From Odiellus spinosus (lineage: Eukaryota; Arthropoda; Arachnida; Opiliones; Phalangiidae): 64,000 nt of DNA. The stretch spans positions 18,205,024-18,269,023 of the forward strand of contig OY987231.1 in NCBI GenBank assembly GCA_963920705.1. The letters run 5' to 3'. Under the pieces are notes generated by a model. That model was not told the DNA's origin. It worked only from the letters and a program-made list of their open reading frames with translations, and ran no database searches. This document shows positions 40,201 to 49,637 of the stretch, in pieces. Within the stretch, counting starts at the first letter, position 1, and each line of letters opens with the position of its first letter. Position numbers and translations under genes: made by a program.

Positions 40201-43200
40201 AAAACGCAGTTGTTACTATACGCTGGACGCTACAAGTTACAATGTTTTTGGTGTTTACGTGTAATTTAGACGCCCGAGATATCCTGTTACGGTTACCAGA
40301 GGTTTCGACATTTTGACTTGACTATGATTGATTTTGGTAGGAGGTGGCGCTATTTTTATTATTTTTTTTTCGGGGGTTTTTGACGGTTACCCTGTAGGGT
40401 ATTATTTTTAATTAATTCCTTGTTGTACGAAAAATGTTTCCTGTCAATACTTGTCGTTGCTACTTAGTAGAAATTGTGTCTATAAAAAATTGCGGTTCCA
40501 ATTATCGCTATAATATCAGTGATATGGTCGTTTTTAAATTAAGATATCAAAAAAAGGTTTGACACAAAAGTACGGTCAACTAGAAGTTGGACACTTGCCA
40601 AAATCGTGTGGACTTTGACAAATATATCTTACGTTTTATAGAATATGTTACATTTGGTAAATATTTTGCATCGTTTTCCATTCGCTCAAAGTACACATCT
40701 GACGTCATTGCTCTCACAATCTCACCCTGATCGAAGGGGACTGGAACATTTCAAACCAGATTCCCACAATTTCCCGCTCTTTTAATGTTTCGTCTGCTAC
40801 CTTTAAAGCCTGGATTTTGATTATTTATGAAGATATTCTGAATTTTATTAATCTGTAAATTCGCCTAATTTGGCAGATCGGTTTAGAATATGATCTCGAA
40901 GCGCTCGATTTATCAAATAGAGGCCACGAAAACTGCTCGGAGCGGATCTCAGAATAGAACGAGAAATGTTGATCGAGGTCATCTCTGAGCTCTTTAGAGC
41001 TGCAAATTGAAAACGCTGCAATAAAATGAATCCATTTCTTTAAAAAGTGTTCAACTTCATGACTGAGTTTTTATTTTTATGTTCAATGAACCGTTTCTAG
41101 TTACAGTTACACAGAAACTAGTCTTTAGTCAAGAGTTCTAGCTCCATGGCCCCAGTGTGTTGGCTTTGTGTTGTACCGCGGTACGAGGGGTCAGACACTC
41201 TCGAATTCGCTGTACACCTGAGTTCACTGAGTTCAGCTTTGACAATGCATTGAGTTAAAACTCTTATGAACTCTGAGTTCAGCTTTGATAGTGCAAAGAG
41301 TTCAAAACTTTTGTACACCTGAGTTCGCGAGTGTCTGCCATCTCGCCGCGGTATTAATTAAGCTCGCCACTGACCTCGAAGAACTTAAACACGAAAACCA
41401 TTAAATTTCCAAAAACGTTACGCGAAAAACATTTAACTTAAGTTGAAATTCTTCAAAAAAATCTTTCGACTCCGAAGTCATGACGTTGCGTAACAAAGTA
41501 GCCCTACGAACCTTCTTGTTTCTATGATCATTAAGGTTCCTTTAAACCTCGTAACTAATAGTATAGATATAGCGTCCAATATTTCTGTATAGTGGTTAAA
41601 AAACATTGGGTTTTAAAACCAATGTTAAGTTTTTAAAACCCACTTTATGGGATTAAAAAAAAAAAACACTTATGGTTTCTGAAATCTATACACGCTCAAG
41701 GTGCGAACGTCTGTGTCGTGCCCCCCCCTAATTTACCCAGCCAGCCTGACTCGTACACCAAGCCAGGAAATGTTTTTCCCATAATCGATATTTTTAGGGG
41801 GAAATCGGAAAATAAGAGGTGTAATCTTATTCCCATCGTCCAACGAGACGGGAGAGAAGGGAAAGAAATCATTAAAAACCAAAAAAAAAAAAAAAAAAAT
41901 GCCAACATTGAAGTTTGTTGGCCAGCGTACCCCAGATTGTTGTATCGTTTAAACCCTTAATGAACCTCGCAGTTTCCTAATTAATTAACTGATGGAAAAT
42001 ATCGTATACAACAAGCCGGATCTAGTTAAGAAAACAAAGCTGGTGTAGTAGAAAAATAATAAATAATGATCAAAGGCGACACATAAACGTTCGTTAATCT
42101 TCGTCTCCTTTAGAGTTCTAGATGACTCTATTGTTCTTTTTGGAATTTCCTATCCCATTTCTTTTTAAGACTATTTAACAATGTCAAGTTCCACGACTTA
42201 ACAGATTTTTTTGTTTTTGTTTTCCTTTGTATATTCTAGCGGTCGGATGTAGAGATTTTCATTGTATGAATGACCATTGCATTCCGCAAGATTTGAAGTG
42301 CGATCAAGTTAACCATTGCGGTGATAACAGCGATGAAACGGCGCACGCGCAATGTATAGGTATGTAAGATACGGTTGTTTTAATTATCTCCGTTTTACTG
42401 GTTTTACCAGAAGCCGATGAAACCCTCCTTTGAAGTCTACTACTCTAATGTTAGATGTAGCGCGCCTCTCTGTATGGGTAAAATTCCCAATTTTACGAGA
42501 TCGGAGGGGTCCTACTTCATACCCCCCTGTCTACGGAAAATTGGAAATTCTCTCTCTCCACAAACGACGACGTTTTTTTGACGAACTCCAAGGCTGATAG
42601 AGATATTCGCTCGACGAACTCCCGCTCCGAAAATATCTACCGTTAGGAGGCGTACGAATCGCGCTTTTTGAAACTAACCCATACAGAGAGGGGTAGACAA
42701 GACCCGGGAGTAATAGACTTCAAAGGAGGGTTTCATCGGCTTCTGGTTTTACATACACGTGTATTGAAAAAGAGGTTTACGCGGTATTTGAGTATTTGTA
42801 ACAAAAAGTGTACCGTTAATCGAAGAATGTTTTTAAAATTTGTGAGGGGGAAAAAAAATGTTGAATCTATAGAGAAACGCGTTTTTGCAGAAATTTTCTA
42901 CATGTGATAACGATTCTACCTCGTAAAGTTAAACCTACTTTATTTCTAAGTACGCATATCTACAACTATCTATAATATTAATTGAGGCCAGACTTGCAAA
43001 CCGGCCAATACATATTTTTAAGCAGTTTCTAGATTCATTTTAGAAAGTGTTTTTGAAAATAATTTAATGAACTTTTTTAAATGATGTCTTGTTAATACTT
43101 TTAGACGAAAGCCAAGGTGCCCGTATCATGGGTATCGGTCTGACGGTCTTTATCTCGGGCGTCATTACTATCATCTTATCCTGCTTCATATCAGCGGTGG

Positions 43201-46200
43201 GCATTACCATATGCTTGTGTCGGAGGCACCAACACAGGATTTCTCGTTCCGGGGTCCTTCAAGGCGCGCAGCAGCAAGATGGGCCTCACCCCACGGCCCC
43301 TCCGACGGCCCTGGGACATTCGCCTTACCCTAGTAAGCGTGTAATGCCTCTTTTTTAATCTATCTCTAACTATCCACGTAAATCTGTCGTCAGTAAACTT
43401 GCCCCTTTTTTGGGCTGAAGTAACAGGTAGGAGTTTTAAGAACATAACGACCCCCCCCCCCCTCTCTTTCTCTCTATCTCTCTTTTTCCCACACCACCTT
43501 TAAATTTTTTGAATAATTAACGCACATCCCTCGTATACAGCGCTTCTTTGCTTCGGTGTTGTTCGTAAAATACTACAACAATCTAAAACAGCGCTCCGAT
43601 CTAGGGATGATTTATTGATTTTTTTTTTTCGCCCAAATTTGTTATTCAAATCTCTCGTATTCTCTAAGGGGTCCCGAGAACTTGTTGTTCAACATATTAC
43701 ATTCCCTAATGGATGAAACCCTATCTCGTCCTTATAGTCATTTAAATTTTAACTTTTAAACTATAATAGAAGCTTAAGTATAACCTGCAGCATCTGTACA
43801 GCCATAGACGATATTTTATTGAGATTTTAAGCGCAGCAGGCGTATTTAATTAACTACATACATATAGACACGCGAATATTTGTATCGTTACATTTTTAGT
43901 ATATTTTTACTGTAAGATGGGCCAGATGGTAGAATCGTAGAAGTAACTCTTGTTATTTTTGGAATGTTTCTAGTTTTTTCTAGAAACAGACCAACTGCAT
44001 TCGTAACGACGTTACTATCAAGTGATATTAGAAACGAAAACGGCTTGCTTAAAGTTCAATGAACCTTATTTAAGTCCAATTATAGCAAACAACAATGAAG
44101 TCTAAGTAAATATTTTCTTCTGGTGAATATTTAAATATTTTTCATGCCCTTAACCAGAAGCCGATGAAACCCTCTTTTGAAGTCTATTACTCCCGGGTCT
44201 TGTCTACCCCTCTCTGTATGGGTTAGTTTGAAAAAGCGCGATTCGTACGCCTCCTAACGGTAGATATTTTCGGAGCGGGAGTTCGTCGAGCGAATATCTC
44301 TAGCAGCCTTGGAGTTCGTCAAAAAAACGTCGTCGTTTGTGGAGAGAGAGAATTTCCAATTTTCCGTAGACAGGGTACATGAAGTAGGACCCCTCCGATC
44401 TCGAAAAATCGTGAATTTTACCCATACAGAGAGGCGCGCTATATGGAACATTAGAGTAGTAGACTTCAAAGCAGGGTTTCATCGGCTTCTGCCTAAACTT
44501 ATATTCCATGAGTTTTCTTCAATACGTTTCATATAGGAGCTTCTGATTTGAATATATTAAATGGTGCAATATTACAATAAATTCAAACGGTCTTTATCAT
44601 CTTGTTTTATTAATTTTTATATCCTTGGTGTTTTTTCTTAAAATTAATGAACGAAAATTGGATATATATTAAACCACTTATTTACCAAGGTTTAGATATA
44701 AATTAAGTTTTATTACAGATAAAACGACAATGGTATTTAACGAAAAACTATATTTAAAACTAGGAAATCGATTGGAACATCTCGAAAATTCAGTTTTTCG
44801 TTAAATAAAAATTTAATTTCAACTAAATTTGGTATGTTTATAAAGTTCTCGATTATAATTGGTGAAATATTTTACGAACATCACCGTATCCGCTTTGTGG
44901 CAACCCTTTTTTACTTGTCCCTTAAATATATCATCACGCTTTTTGCTTCGCGAGTTACTTCAGGCTGGAGAGGAATTTCTTTCTCGTCGGAACCGTATCA
45001 TTAGAAATTACGCGGAAACTTTTTAGGCTTTCTTTCTCTTACTAGTATCTATCCATAGGGCGTGAGCTTTCTAAAAATGCTCATTACTAATAATGGCCAT
45101 TTTCCCTTAATTAACGAAATATTTGCGCGACAAGTACTCGGTACATAAGCCTAACGCGCGCGCAAAACGTTTTTTTTTTTATCAAAAATTAATGTTTCCT
45201 AATTTCTAACGGTACTGTTTCTAGGCAGTTTCGAGTAGCGATCTAAATAGCTCTCTCTTATTGGGCTAATAGCTAATTTAATCTTTCCTTACAACCCCAC
45301 TTTTAGCCTTACATTCCATCCTCTTTTTAACCTTATATACGCGTAGACAACCCTTACTCCAATGAATTAATGTCCATATAGCTTATATTGATAGAACTAC
45401 TCAAGCCTGCTTTAGTGAAATATTTGCTTGGCTAATTTAAACCTTTTTCGCACGCTATTTATAAAGTACCGTATTTTAACAATTAAAGGGATAATTTAAT
45501 GTAAAATTGAGTCTAAACCAATTGAAAAAGAGTGTAGTGTGGTCTAAAAAACGTGTTTTTAATATTTTATGCAGATTTGTTTATTTAAATAAGAAAATAT
45601 ATAAAATGCAACGAATTTTTGATTATTTTTTTTTATTCTTATTATTTCGCAAGGGATATAGGGCACTTGCAAGTTTTGTGTACAGGATTTTAGGATTTTG
45701 AAGAGATTTTAAGATTGCAAAGCTATTTTTGGAAGTAATTTTGTGTTTCCTATTTCACGTGAATTCGAGCCTAAATTTAAGATAGTAAAGTTAAATTTAA
45801 CAGAAAAAGATTCGATTTTACATTTCAATCTCTCTTTAATTTTATTTATTTTAATTTTTACAAGTATGGTGACGTTTTTTGTGTAGGAAGAGAACAAAAC
45901 GAAACGTCTCGTTTCTTGTTGTTTCTTCCTCAAAGTTGTTTTAATTTGAGCATACCACACTCATTCCTGAGCGTCGTCGTTAACGTGAACACCATTTTCA
46001 TGAGTATACGAAATATAACGTAATCATTAATTGGAATAGAGGAGTTAAAAACTCCGTATTCGAGATATTTTAATATATTGAAAAACTCCCTACCTATATT
46101 ACGTTAACCACTGTGACATAAGACCATTAACTGGTATTTTACAGCAAAAACTGCCAGTCACAGCTATATCTCTGTATCAGCCATTTCTTGCAAGGGGTCG

Positions 46201-46856
46201 GACACTTGCCATTGTTGTGTACATGATTTCAGGATTTTCGAGAGATTTTGAGATTTCAAAGTGGTTTTTGAGAATGTTCAGAGATTTTGGATATTGGCCA
46301 AAGTGTACGGGATAATGGCAATTGTCCCACTTCTCGTCTGCTACCAATCGTCTCAGATTCGTCGGATAAGGTCGTTTCCAGAGGGAAGGAGACCCTACTA
46401 ATATAAAGCTGAGAAACAGCGAACGCACTATTAAACTTATAGATGGTGTTGTATACCACAGATTTGAATGTCGGTTTGATTTTGTTAGTGTGACGTTAGC
46501 TTATCTATCGCTTTTGGAGTTTCAGTAAATTAGTTTTCATATAGTACATTGAAGAGGTGATCAATATCTAGCTGTGATATATATATATAGCTCTTGTCAT
46601 TTCACGATGGTTTTTCTTTCCAAGAATGGTGATTTCACGAACGAATGACGATGAATTCGGGAATGAGTTACGTATTTGTGATTGAGATTTTTTCGGGGGG
46701 TTTATCGCTTATATAGGCCAGTCCCGTTACTGCGGCACCGGGGGAGAACGAGTGGGCGAAAAACCACCTCCCTACCCAGGAGGAGGAGTCTATCATCCCA
46801 CCGGCACCCTCGGATACGACGTTCTCCAAAAAAATATCTACTACCCAACCAAATGA
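11520..46856 (+). CDS. CUB-LDLa single-pass transmembrane protein (six exons, complete)
   Basis: Joined exons 11520-11625, 28215-28438, 39901-40045, 42240-42359, 43105-43332 and 46717-46856 give 963 nt, 320 residues plus stop; every junction keeps frame and uses GT-AG. Residues 1-30 look like a signal peptide with a hydrophobic core about 10-24. A CUB domain runs about 42-153 with four cysteines (42, 69, 93, 115) and DCYDHLYIFDG at 92-102. An LDLa domain runs 162-196 with six cysteines and the Ca-binding GDNSDE. A transmembrane helix spans about 208-236, followed by basic CRRHQHR. The 84-residue tail has PPPY (291-294, a WW-domain ligand of the Nedd4-substrate type) and YDVL (308-311, a YxxPhi sorting motif). 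The layout recalls shortened Neto-like CUB/LDLa proteins, but there is only one CUB and I cannot name an orthologue. A surface receptor or co-receptor role is inference. Introns 1 and 2 are 16.6 and 11.5 kb. Confidence 0.85.
12315..12348 (+). repeat. (AG)n microsatellite
   Basis: About 16 AG units, followed by TAGAGCTAGAGC variants; in intron 1, 0.7 kb after exon 1. Confidence 0.9.
17462..17896. mobile_element. Foldback element family D, copy 2
   Basis: A 435-bp copy in intron 1 of the CUB-LDLa gene, flanked by TTAA at 17458-17461 and 17897-17900. Its central part is inverted relative to copy 1. Confidence 0.88.
18894..19362. mobile_element. Family E: near-perfect 470-bp palindrome
   Basis: Two arms of about 230 bp are complementary almost throughout, meeting at ACGCGTATTTTAAAATTACG near 19120. 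The ends AGGGAGAATGAAA and TTTCATTCTCCCT sit in TTAA (18890-18893 and 19363-19366). The terminal ten bases equal those of family D, implying a common transposase. There is no open frame of note. Confidence 0.88.
21064..21478. mobile_element. MITE family C, copy 1
   Basis: A 415-bp element with ends CAGAGGTATATAA and its complement, flanked by GTTTTAC at 21057-21063 and 21479-21485. Near each end a C-run, TTCG and a G-run form a small hairpin. Confidence 0.92.
23270..24085. repeat. Decayed tandem repeat of about 36-40 bp
   Basis: Words such as GGTAAACACGAATTATTTAC and CATCCCCTTAA recur at roughly 36-40 bp through the stretch, best kept at 23440-23520 and fading to both sides. Confidence 0.6.
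25345..25397 (+). repeat. Tandem duplication of about 27 bp
   Basis: TAATAATTAATAAAAGCCTT plus ACGTAC occurs twice in a row. Confidence 0.85.
26742..27158. mobile_element. MITE family C, copy 2
   Basis: A 417-bp copy, nearly identical to copy 1, flanked by GTATTAC at 26735-26741 and 27159-27165. The high similarity suggests recent activity. Confidence 0.92.
28215..28438 (+). CDS. CUB-LDLa protein exon 2: first half of CUB domain
   Basis: The acceptor is TTATCGTTACAG and the donor AGG|GTAAGA, phase 1 in and phase 0 out. The exon encodes residues 36-110, including the first three CUB cysteines and the YDHLYIFDGA core strand. Translation is open through the acceptor only in this frame. Confidence 0.9.
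28869..29013. mobile_element. Foldback element family G, copy 2
   Basis: Ends AGGCCTAGGATTTCTTCTG and complement sit between TTAA motifs at 28865-28868 and 29014-29017. It lies in intron 2, just after a fragment resembling the family F arm. Confidence 0.7.
29261..29598. mobile_element. MITE family B, copy 2
   Basis: A 338-bp copy in intron 2 of the CUB-LDLa gene, flanked by ATAACTT at 29254-29260 and 29599-29605. Confidence 0.9.
29963..30262. repeat. Dispersed repeat K, copy 1
   Basis: Shares with 49373-49637 the ordered words TTATAAATCGATTTAT, GGTTCCCGAAGCAGT, GAGAAAAGG, AAATCGAT and GCCTAGTATGAAC. The ends are loosely inverted (GGTCACACTAGC and GCCTAGTATGAACGC), so it may be an old MITE. 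Confidence 0.6.
30865..31564. mobile_element. Mariner-type foldback element, interrupted by MITE B
   Basis: Ends CAGGGTGTTTCGAAAATGG and CCATTTTCGAAACATCCTG are of the mariner kind, with TA next to the left end. Internal arms also pair (CCAAATGAATCATGTGCGGA region with its complement near 31430-31450). Without the nested B copy it would be about 355 bp. Confidence 0.8.
30926..31264. mobile_element. MITE family B, copy 3, nested in a mariner-type element
   Basis: A 339-bp copy flanked by GCCATTT at 30919-30925 and 31265-31271. It interrupts the left arm of the CAGGGTGTTTCGAAA element at 30865-31564, so it is the younger insertion. Confidence 0.9.
31638..31974. mobile_element. MITE family B, copy 4
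   Basis: A 337-bp copy, opposite in orientation to copy 3 and only about 370 bp from it. The flanks ATCTAGG and AAGTAGG match at five of seven bases, a decayed duplication or none. Confidence 0.85.
32945..33072. mobile_element. MITE family B, truncated copy
   Basis: Left 128 bp of a B element (AGATGAAACCCTCCTTTGAAG through CCCCCTGTCTAC), after which similarity stops; the right end is missing. Confidence 0.8.
34198..34232 (+). repeat. Poly-T tract
   Basis: An uninterrupted run of about 35 T. Shorter T or A runs occur at 35302-35324, 41881-41899, 50969-50987 and 51749-51769. No retroposon body is evident. Confidence 0.85.
35514..35850. mobile_element. MITE family B, copy 5
   Basis: A 337-bp copy flanked by a perfect GTGTTAA at 35507-35513 and 35851-35857. 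Confidence 0.92.
39355..39680. mobile_element. Foldback element with AACCAAGAATCC ends
   Basis: Inverted arms include GGTTCCATAAGAATATGGGA and its complement, and GGTACCATCCTCCCAAACTT. It lies directly before CUB-LDLa exon 3. Part of an arm resembles 15325-15420. Confidence 0.65.
39901..40045 (+). CDS. CUB-LDLa protein exon 3: second half of CUB domain
   Basis: The acceptor is TTTCTAATCTAG and the donor C|GTAAGT, phase 0 in and phase 1 out. It encodes residues 111-158 with the fourth CUB cysteine (LSC) and the closing strands NYVTLKYVTDG and GFELIITA, a typical CUB end. Confidence 0.9.
41184..41345. repeat. Inverted and direct repeats in CUB-LDLa intron 3
   Basis: CAGACACTCTCGAATTCGC faces GCGAGTGTCTGCCA, and GTACACCTGAGTTC and GAGTTCAGCTTTGA each occur twice. 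Probably a worn foldback element. Confidence 0.55.
42240..42359 (+). CDS. CUB-LDLa protein exon 4: LDLa domain
   Basis: The acceptor is TTGTATATTCTAG and the donor G|GTATGT, phase 1 on both sides, so the domain is encoded by a symmetric exon as is usual for LDLa modules. It has six cysteines spaced as in LDLa repeats and the acidic DNSDE calcium site. Confidence 0.92.
42408..42745. mobile_element. MITE family B, copy 6, in intron 4 of the CUB-LDLa gene
   Basis: A 338-bp copy flanked by GTTTTAC at 42401-42407 and 42746-42752. It begins 48 nt after the exon 4 donor and makes up nearly half of the 745-nt intron. Confidence 0.92.
43105..43332 (+). CDS. CUB-LDLa protein exon 5: transmembrane helix and proximal tail
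   Basis: The acceptor is AATACTTTTAG and the donor A|GTAAGC, phase 1 on both sides. It encodes residues 199-274: a transmembrane helix from about MGIGLTVF to ITICLC, then a positive stop-transfer CRRHQHR, then a Gln/Pro-rich tail segment. Confidence 0.88.
44155..44491. mobile_element. MITE family B, copy 7
   Basis: A 337-bp copy in intron 5, flanked by CCTTAAC and CCTAAAC (six of seven bases). Confidence 0.88.
45648..45730. repeat. Diverged repeat pair, member 1
   Basis: TTTTGTGTACAGGATTTTAG, GAGATTTTAAGATT and GCAAAGC match 46190-46277 in order. Confidence 0.5.
46190..46277. repeat. Diverged repeat pair, member 2
   Basis: Partner of 45648-45730 about 540 bp away, both in CUB-LDLa intron 5. 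Confidence 0.5.
46717..46856 (+). CDS. CUB-LDLa protein exon 6: tail end with PPPY and YDVL
   Basis: The acceptor is GCTTATATAG, phase 1, and the frame runs to a TGA at 46854-46856. It encodes residues 275-320, rich in Gly, Pro and Tyr, with KPPPYPGGG and GYDVL. The phase fit, the proline/tyrosine-rich composition continuing that of exon 5, and an AATAAA just downstream support it as the terminal exon. A small unseen exon before it is possible. Confidence 0.78.
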
Positions 46857-46911
46857 AAACTGGCTAGTCTAGCGTTGATTCGAAGGGCCTGACGTCGCTT
46901 CGTAAAGTTAT

Positions 46912-46917
46912 AATAAA
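46912..46917 (+). terminator. Polyadenylation signal of the CUB-LDLa gene
   Basis: AATAAA lies 55 nt after the stop codon. A short 3' UTR would result. Other AT-rich signals further on cannot be excluded. Confidence 0.5.
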
Positions 46918-47658
46918 CAAAAGTAAACGTATTCAAATCCCCTTCAACGTAATACAAACGAGAGAAAAACCAAACGAACCTTCTTTTAAAAAGCGGTTTT
47001 TAAGGGGAAATGGCTTATCCCTCTTTTTGGTAAATGTCAAAAACAAGAACCGTAACTAAATCGACGCGACGGACGTTTAAAAAAACAAAATCCTTTAGTT
47101 GTGTGCGAAGTGTTTTTATTGTACAGTTGAACAACGTTCAAAAACTGAAAACTAATAATTTCGTAAATAACCACGACCGTATTATTATAAAAATCTCTTT
47201 CTAATTATTTTTTTGCATAATTGTGGCCGATAATGGCCGCACTCCTCAAAAAATGTTGTTCGAAGACCTTAATATCACATACACACACACAGACACACCC
47301 ATATACATACATACATAATACATACATTCACACTTACATAATTACAAAACACCCCGGCGTATTTTGCGAAAGAAAAACAAAAAATATAATGTTGCTTTTC
47401 ATTTGGATAAAAGTGGCGCACTTATTTTGGACAAAACACTTCGAAAGACTCATCACCCATCAAAGAGCGTATTGCCCCGTGGCTTTGGTCGTGAAATATA
47501 GCAACCAAACTTCATTTTTAACTTAAACGAAGAGACGCTTTTTGGATAGAGTACGCTGGGAGTAAAACCGAAAGCTTTGAAAAGAAAAGAAAAAACTCAA
47601 AACGGATAATTATTTGAAATTATATTTCTTATTTAAATACAAATTTGATTTATATAAT

Positions 47659-47933
47659 CAAGGAGGATCAGAGAAGGAGAGGAAATGTGCGTTGAGTTAG
47701 AGAGAGAAGAGCCAACCTCCCACTCGGGTGGAAAGGGGGGATAGGAAATTCTCGAGGTAAACTGTTGTCACGTGGTCGCGAGCTAGCGCGTCTCATAAAG
47801 GATTCGTTTTACCCACGCGACAACATTTTACCACGAAACGTCTCTACCCCCGTTCTCCCAGAGTGGGAGTTTAGGCCGACGCAGTAGGAACCGCGCCGTC
47901 CCCACATTTCCTCTCCTTCTCTGATCCTCCTTG
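47659..47933. mobile_element. MITE family A, copy 4 (opposite orientation)
   Basis: A 275-bp copy inverted relative to the others, flanked by ATATAAT at 47652-47658 and 47934-47940. Confidence 0.92.
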
Positions 47934-48009
47934 ATATAATGTTGGTTCCGCTACCGGGGAAGTAAAGACAAGAACTAATTTATGAAACTTAAGAACGTTC
48001 AAATGGGGT

Positions 48010-48376
48010 TATTATTCATACATACAAGTGTTTTTATAGGTTACTAATCTTTAAATATAGCCCTAATCCACCAGTAAAAAAATACGAACAAATGTTAAAC
48101 GAGAAAAAAAATTTAAAACTTACCTTCAAAATAGGCTTAGCTGGACCTGAATTTCTTCAGCAATCAATTGAAGGTTATTGATAATCTTATGGAGATATCG
48201 CCTTAACGACGGGCTGCCCCTTCAATGCGAAAAAAATTCAGGATATCCGTTCGTCCAAATAAGCCTATTTTCTGTCTTGTTTAATATTTGCCTGTAAAAT
48301 TTGTACTGGTGGATTAGGGCCTATTTAAACGATAAGGAATTGATTAAAATGCACTTGTTAGGTTGCTTTCTCCCTT
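48010..48376. mobile_element. Foldback element family D, diverged copy
   Basis: Arms with CCTAATCCACCAGT and TGGTGGATTAGGGCCTATTT frame a different centre; the right end CTCCCT is followed by TTAA. The left terminus is worn. Confidence 0.65.
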
Positions 48377-49372
48377 TAAGAGACTTTGGGGGGGTAAAAA
48401 CTGACATCTCGACACTACAGCCCAATTCTAAGCTTCAAGTTCAAACGTTCATGGGTTTCATGATGTAATTCTTGGTAAGAGTTAAGTAATTTAATCATTG
48501 ATTCGACATAATCATGCTTGAAATGGGTTAATGAATTTAAAAGTATATAAAATTATCAACTAACATTAAGGGACAAGCGGTGACTCGGGGTTGCACCTTG
48601 TCGAGTATGAAGGGGCGGGACCTATTGTATATACAATATTATATTATCAAATATTGATTAATCAGGCTCCGCCACTGCATAGTTACCTTTGACCTCGTTT
48701 AGTGTCAAAGTATAGGTAACCCGGTTAGCAAATAGAAATGATTGAATCATGATCAAATGATTATTTAGGCTATTATATTTAATTTAATAAATATGTTAGG
48801 TTGACGGTAAAATTTAAGGGTTCTAAACCTATAAAAAGCCTTAATTTCAATGTCTTTAATAGTTCCAACGAGCACCTTTTGGATGTATGGAAAAAAATCA
48901 AACTTGATTCGTAAAAGTTCGAATATTTATTAAACCCAGCAAATTTATCAAGCTTTTTTTGAGTTTAAAACATAATATATTTAAATCCGCGAAACATTGT
49001 AGGCGAAAATTTCTAATTACTCTGTGATAAATTAAGTACACATCATTTTGTGATATTTCCCATTCTCGTGAAAGGGGGCGAAAGTTAAATCTATATTAAT
49101 TTTCAAGATCTTCTAACTGGAACCCATTAATAATAATAATAACTTGACTGAACGGCGAGCAAGCTAGAGTTACGCGTTTTCTCCAAAATAACCCAAAAAT
49201 CACGATAATTTGCGTGAATAGTAAATTATTCATTTTTAATTATAAAATAATTAATATACACGCTCTGTCGGCTAGTAAGCAATATGAGAAATGTACTGAA
49301 GTTTAGGATTCATTTTTTTATATATAATTTTAGAACGAACTGACAAATTTCTATTTACCACATTAGATAAAC

Positions 49373-49637
49373 TTAACTACGTTCGCACTAGCGTAACCAA
49401 ATCGATATTAAATCACCCGGAATGGATTTAAGCACGTTCACACGTCTTTGTTATAAATCGATTTATTATCTTTTAAACTGCCTACTGTTGATCACGAATC
49501 GGTTTGAATTTTTATGGTTCCCGAAGCAGTATCGAGAAATCGATTCGGGAAAAGGCGGTTTCCCAATTTATACGAATTCAAACAAACGTTTTGAAACAGT
49601 TGAAATCGATTCCAATGCCTAGTATGAACTCAGCTTA
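49373..49637. repeat. Dispersed repeat K, copy 2
   Basis: Diverged partner of 29963-30262, in the same orientation, in the intergenic region before the GT7 gene. Confidence 0.6.
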
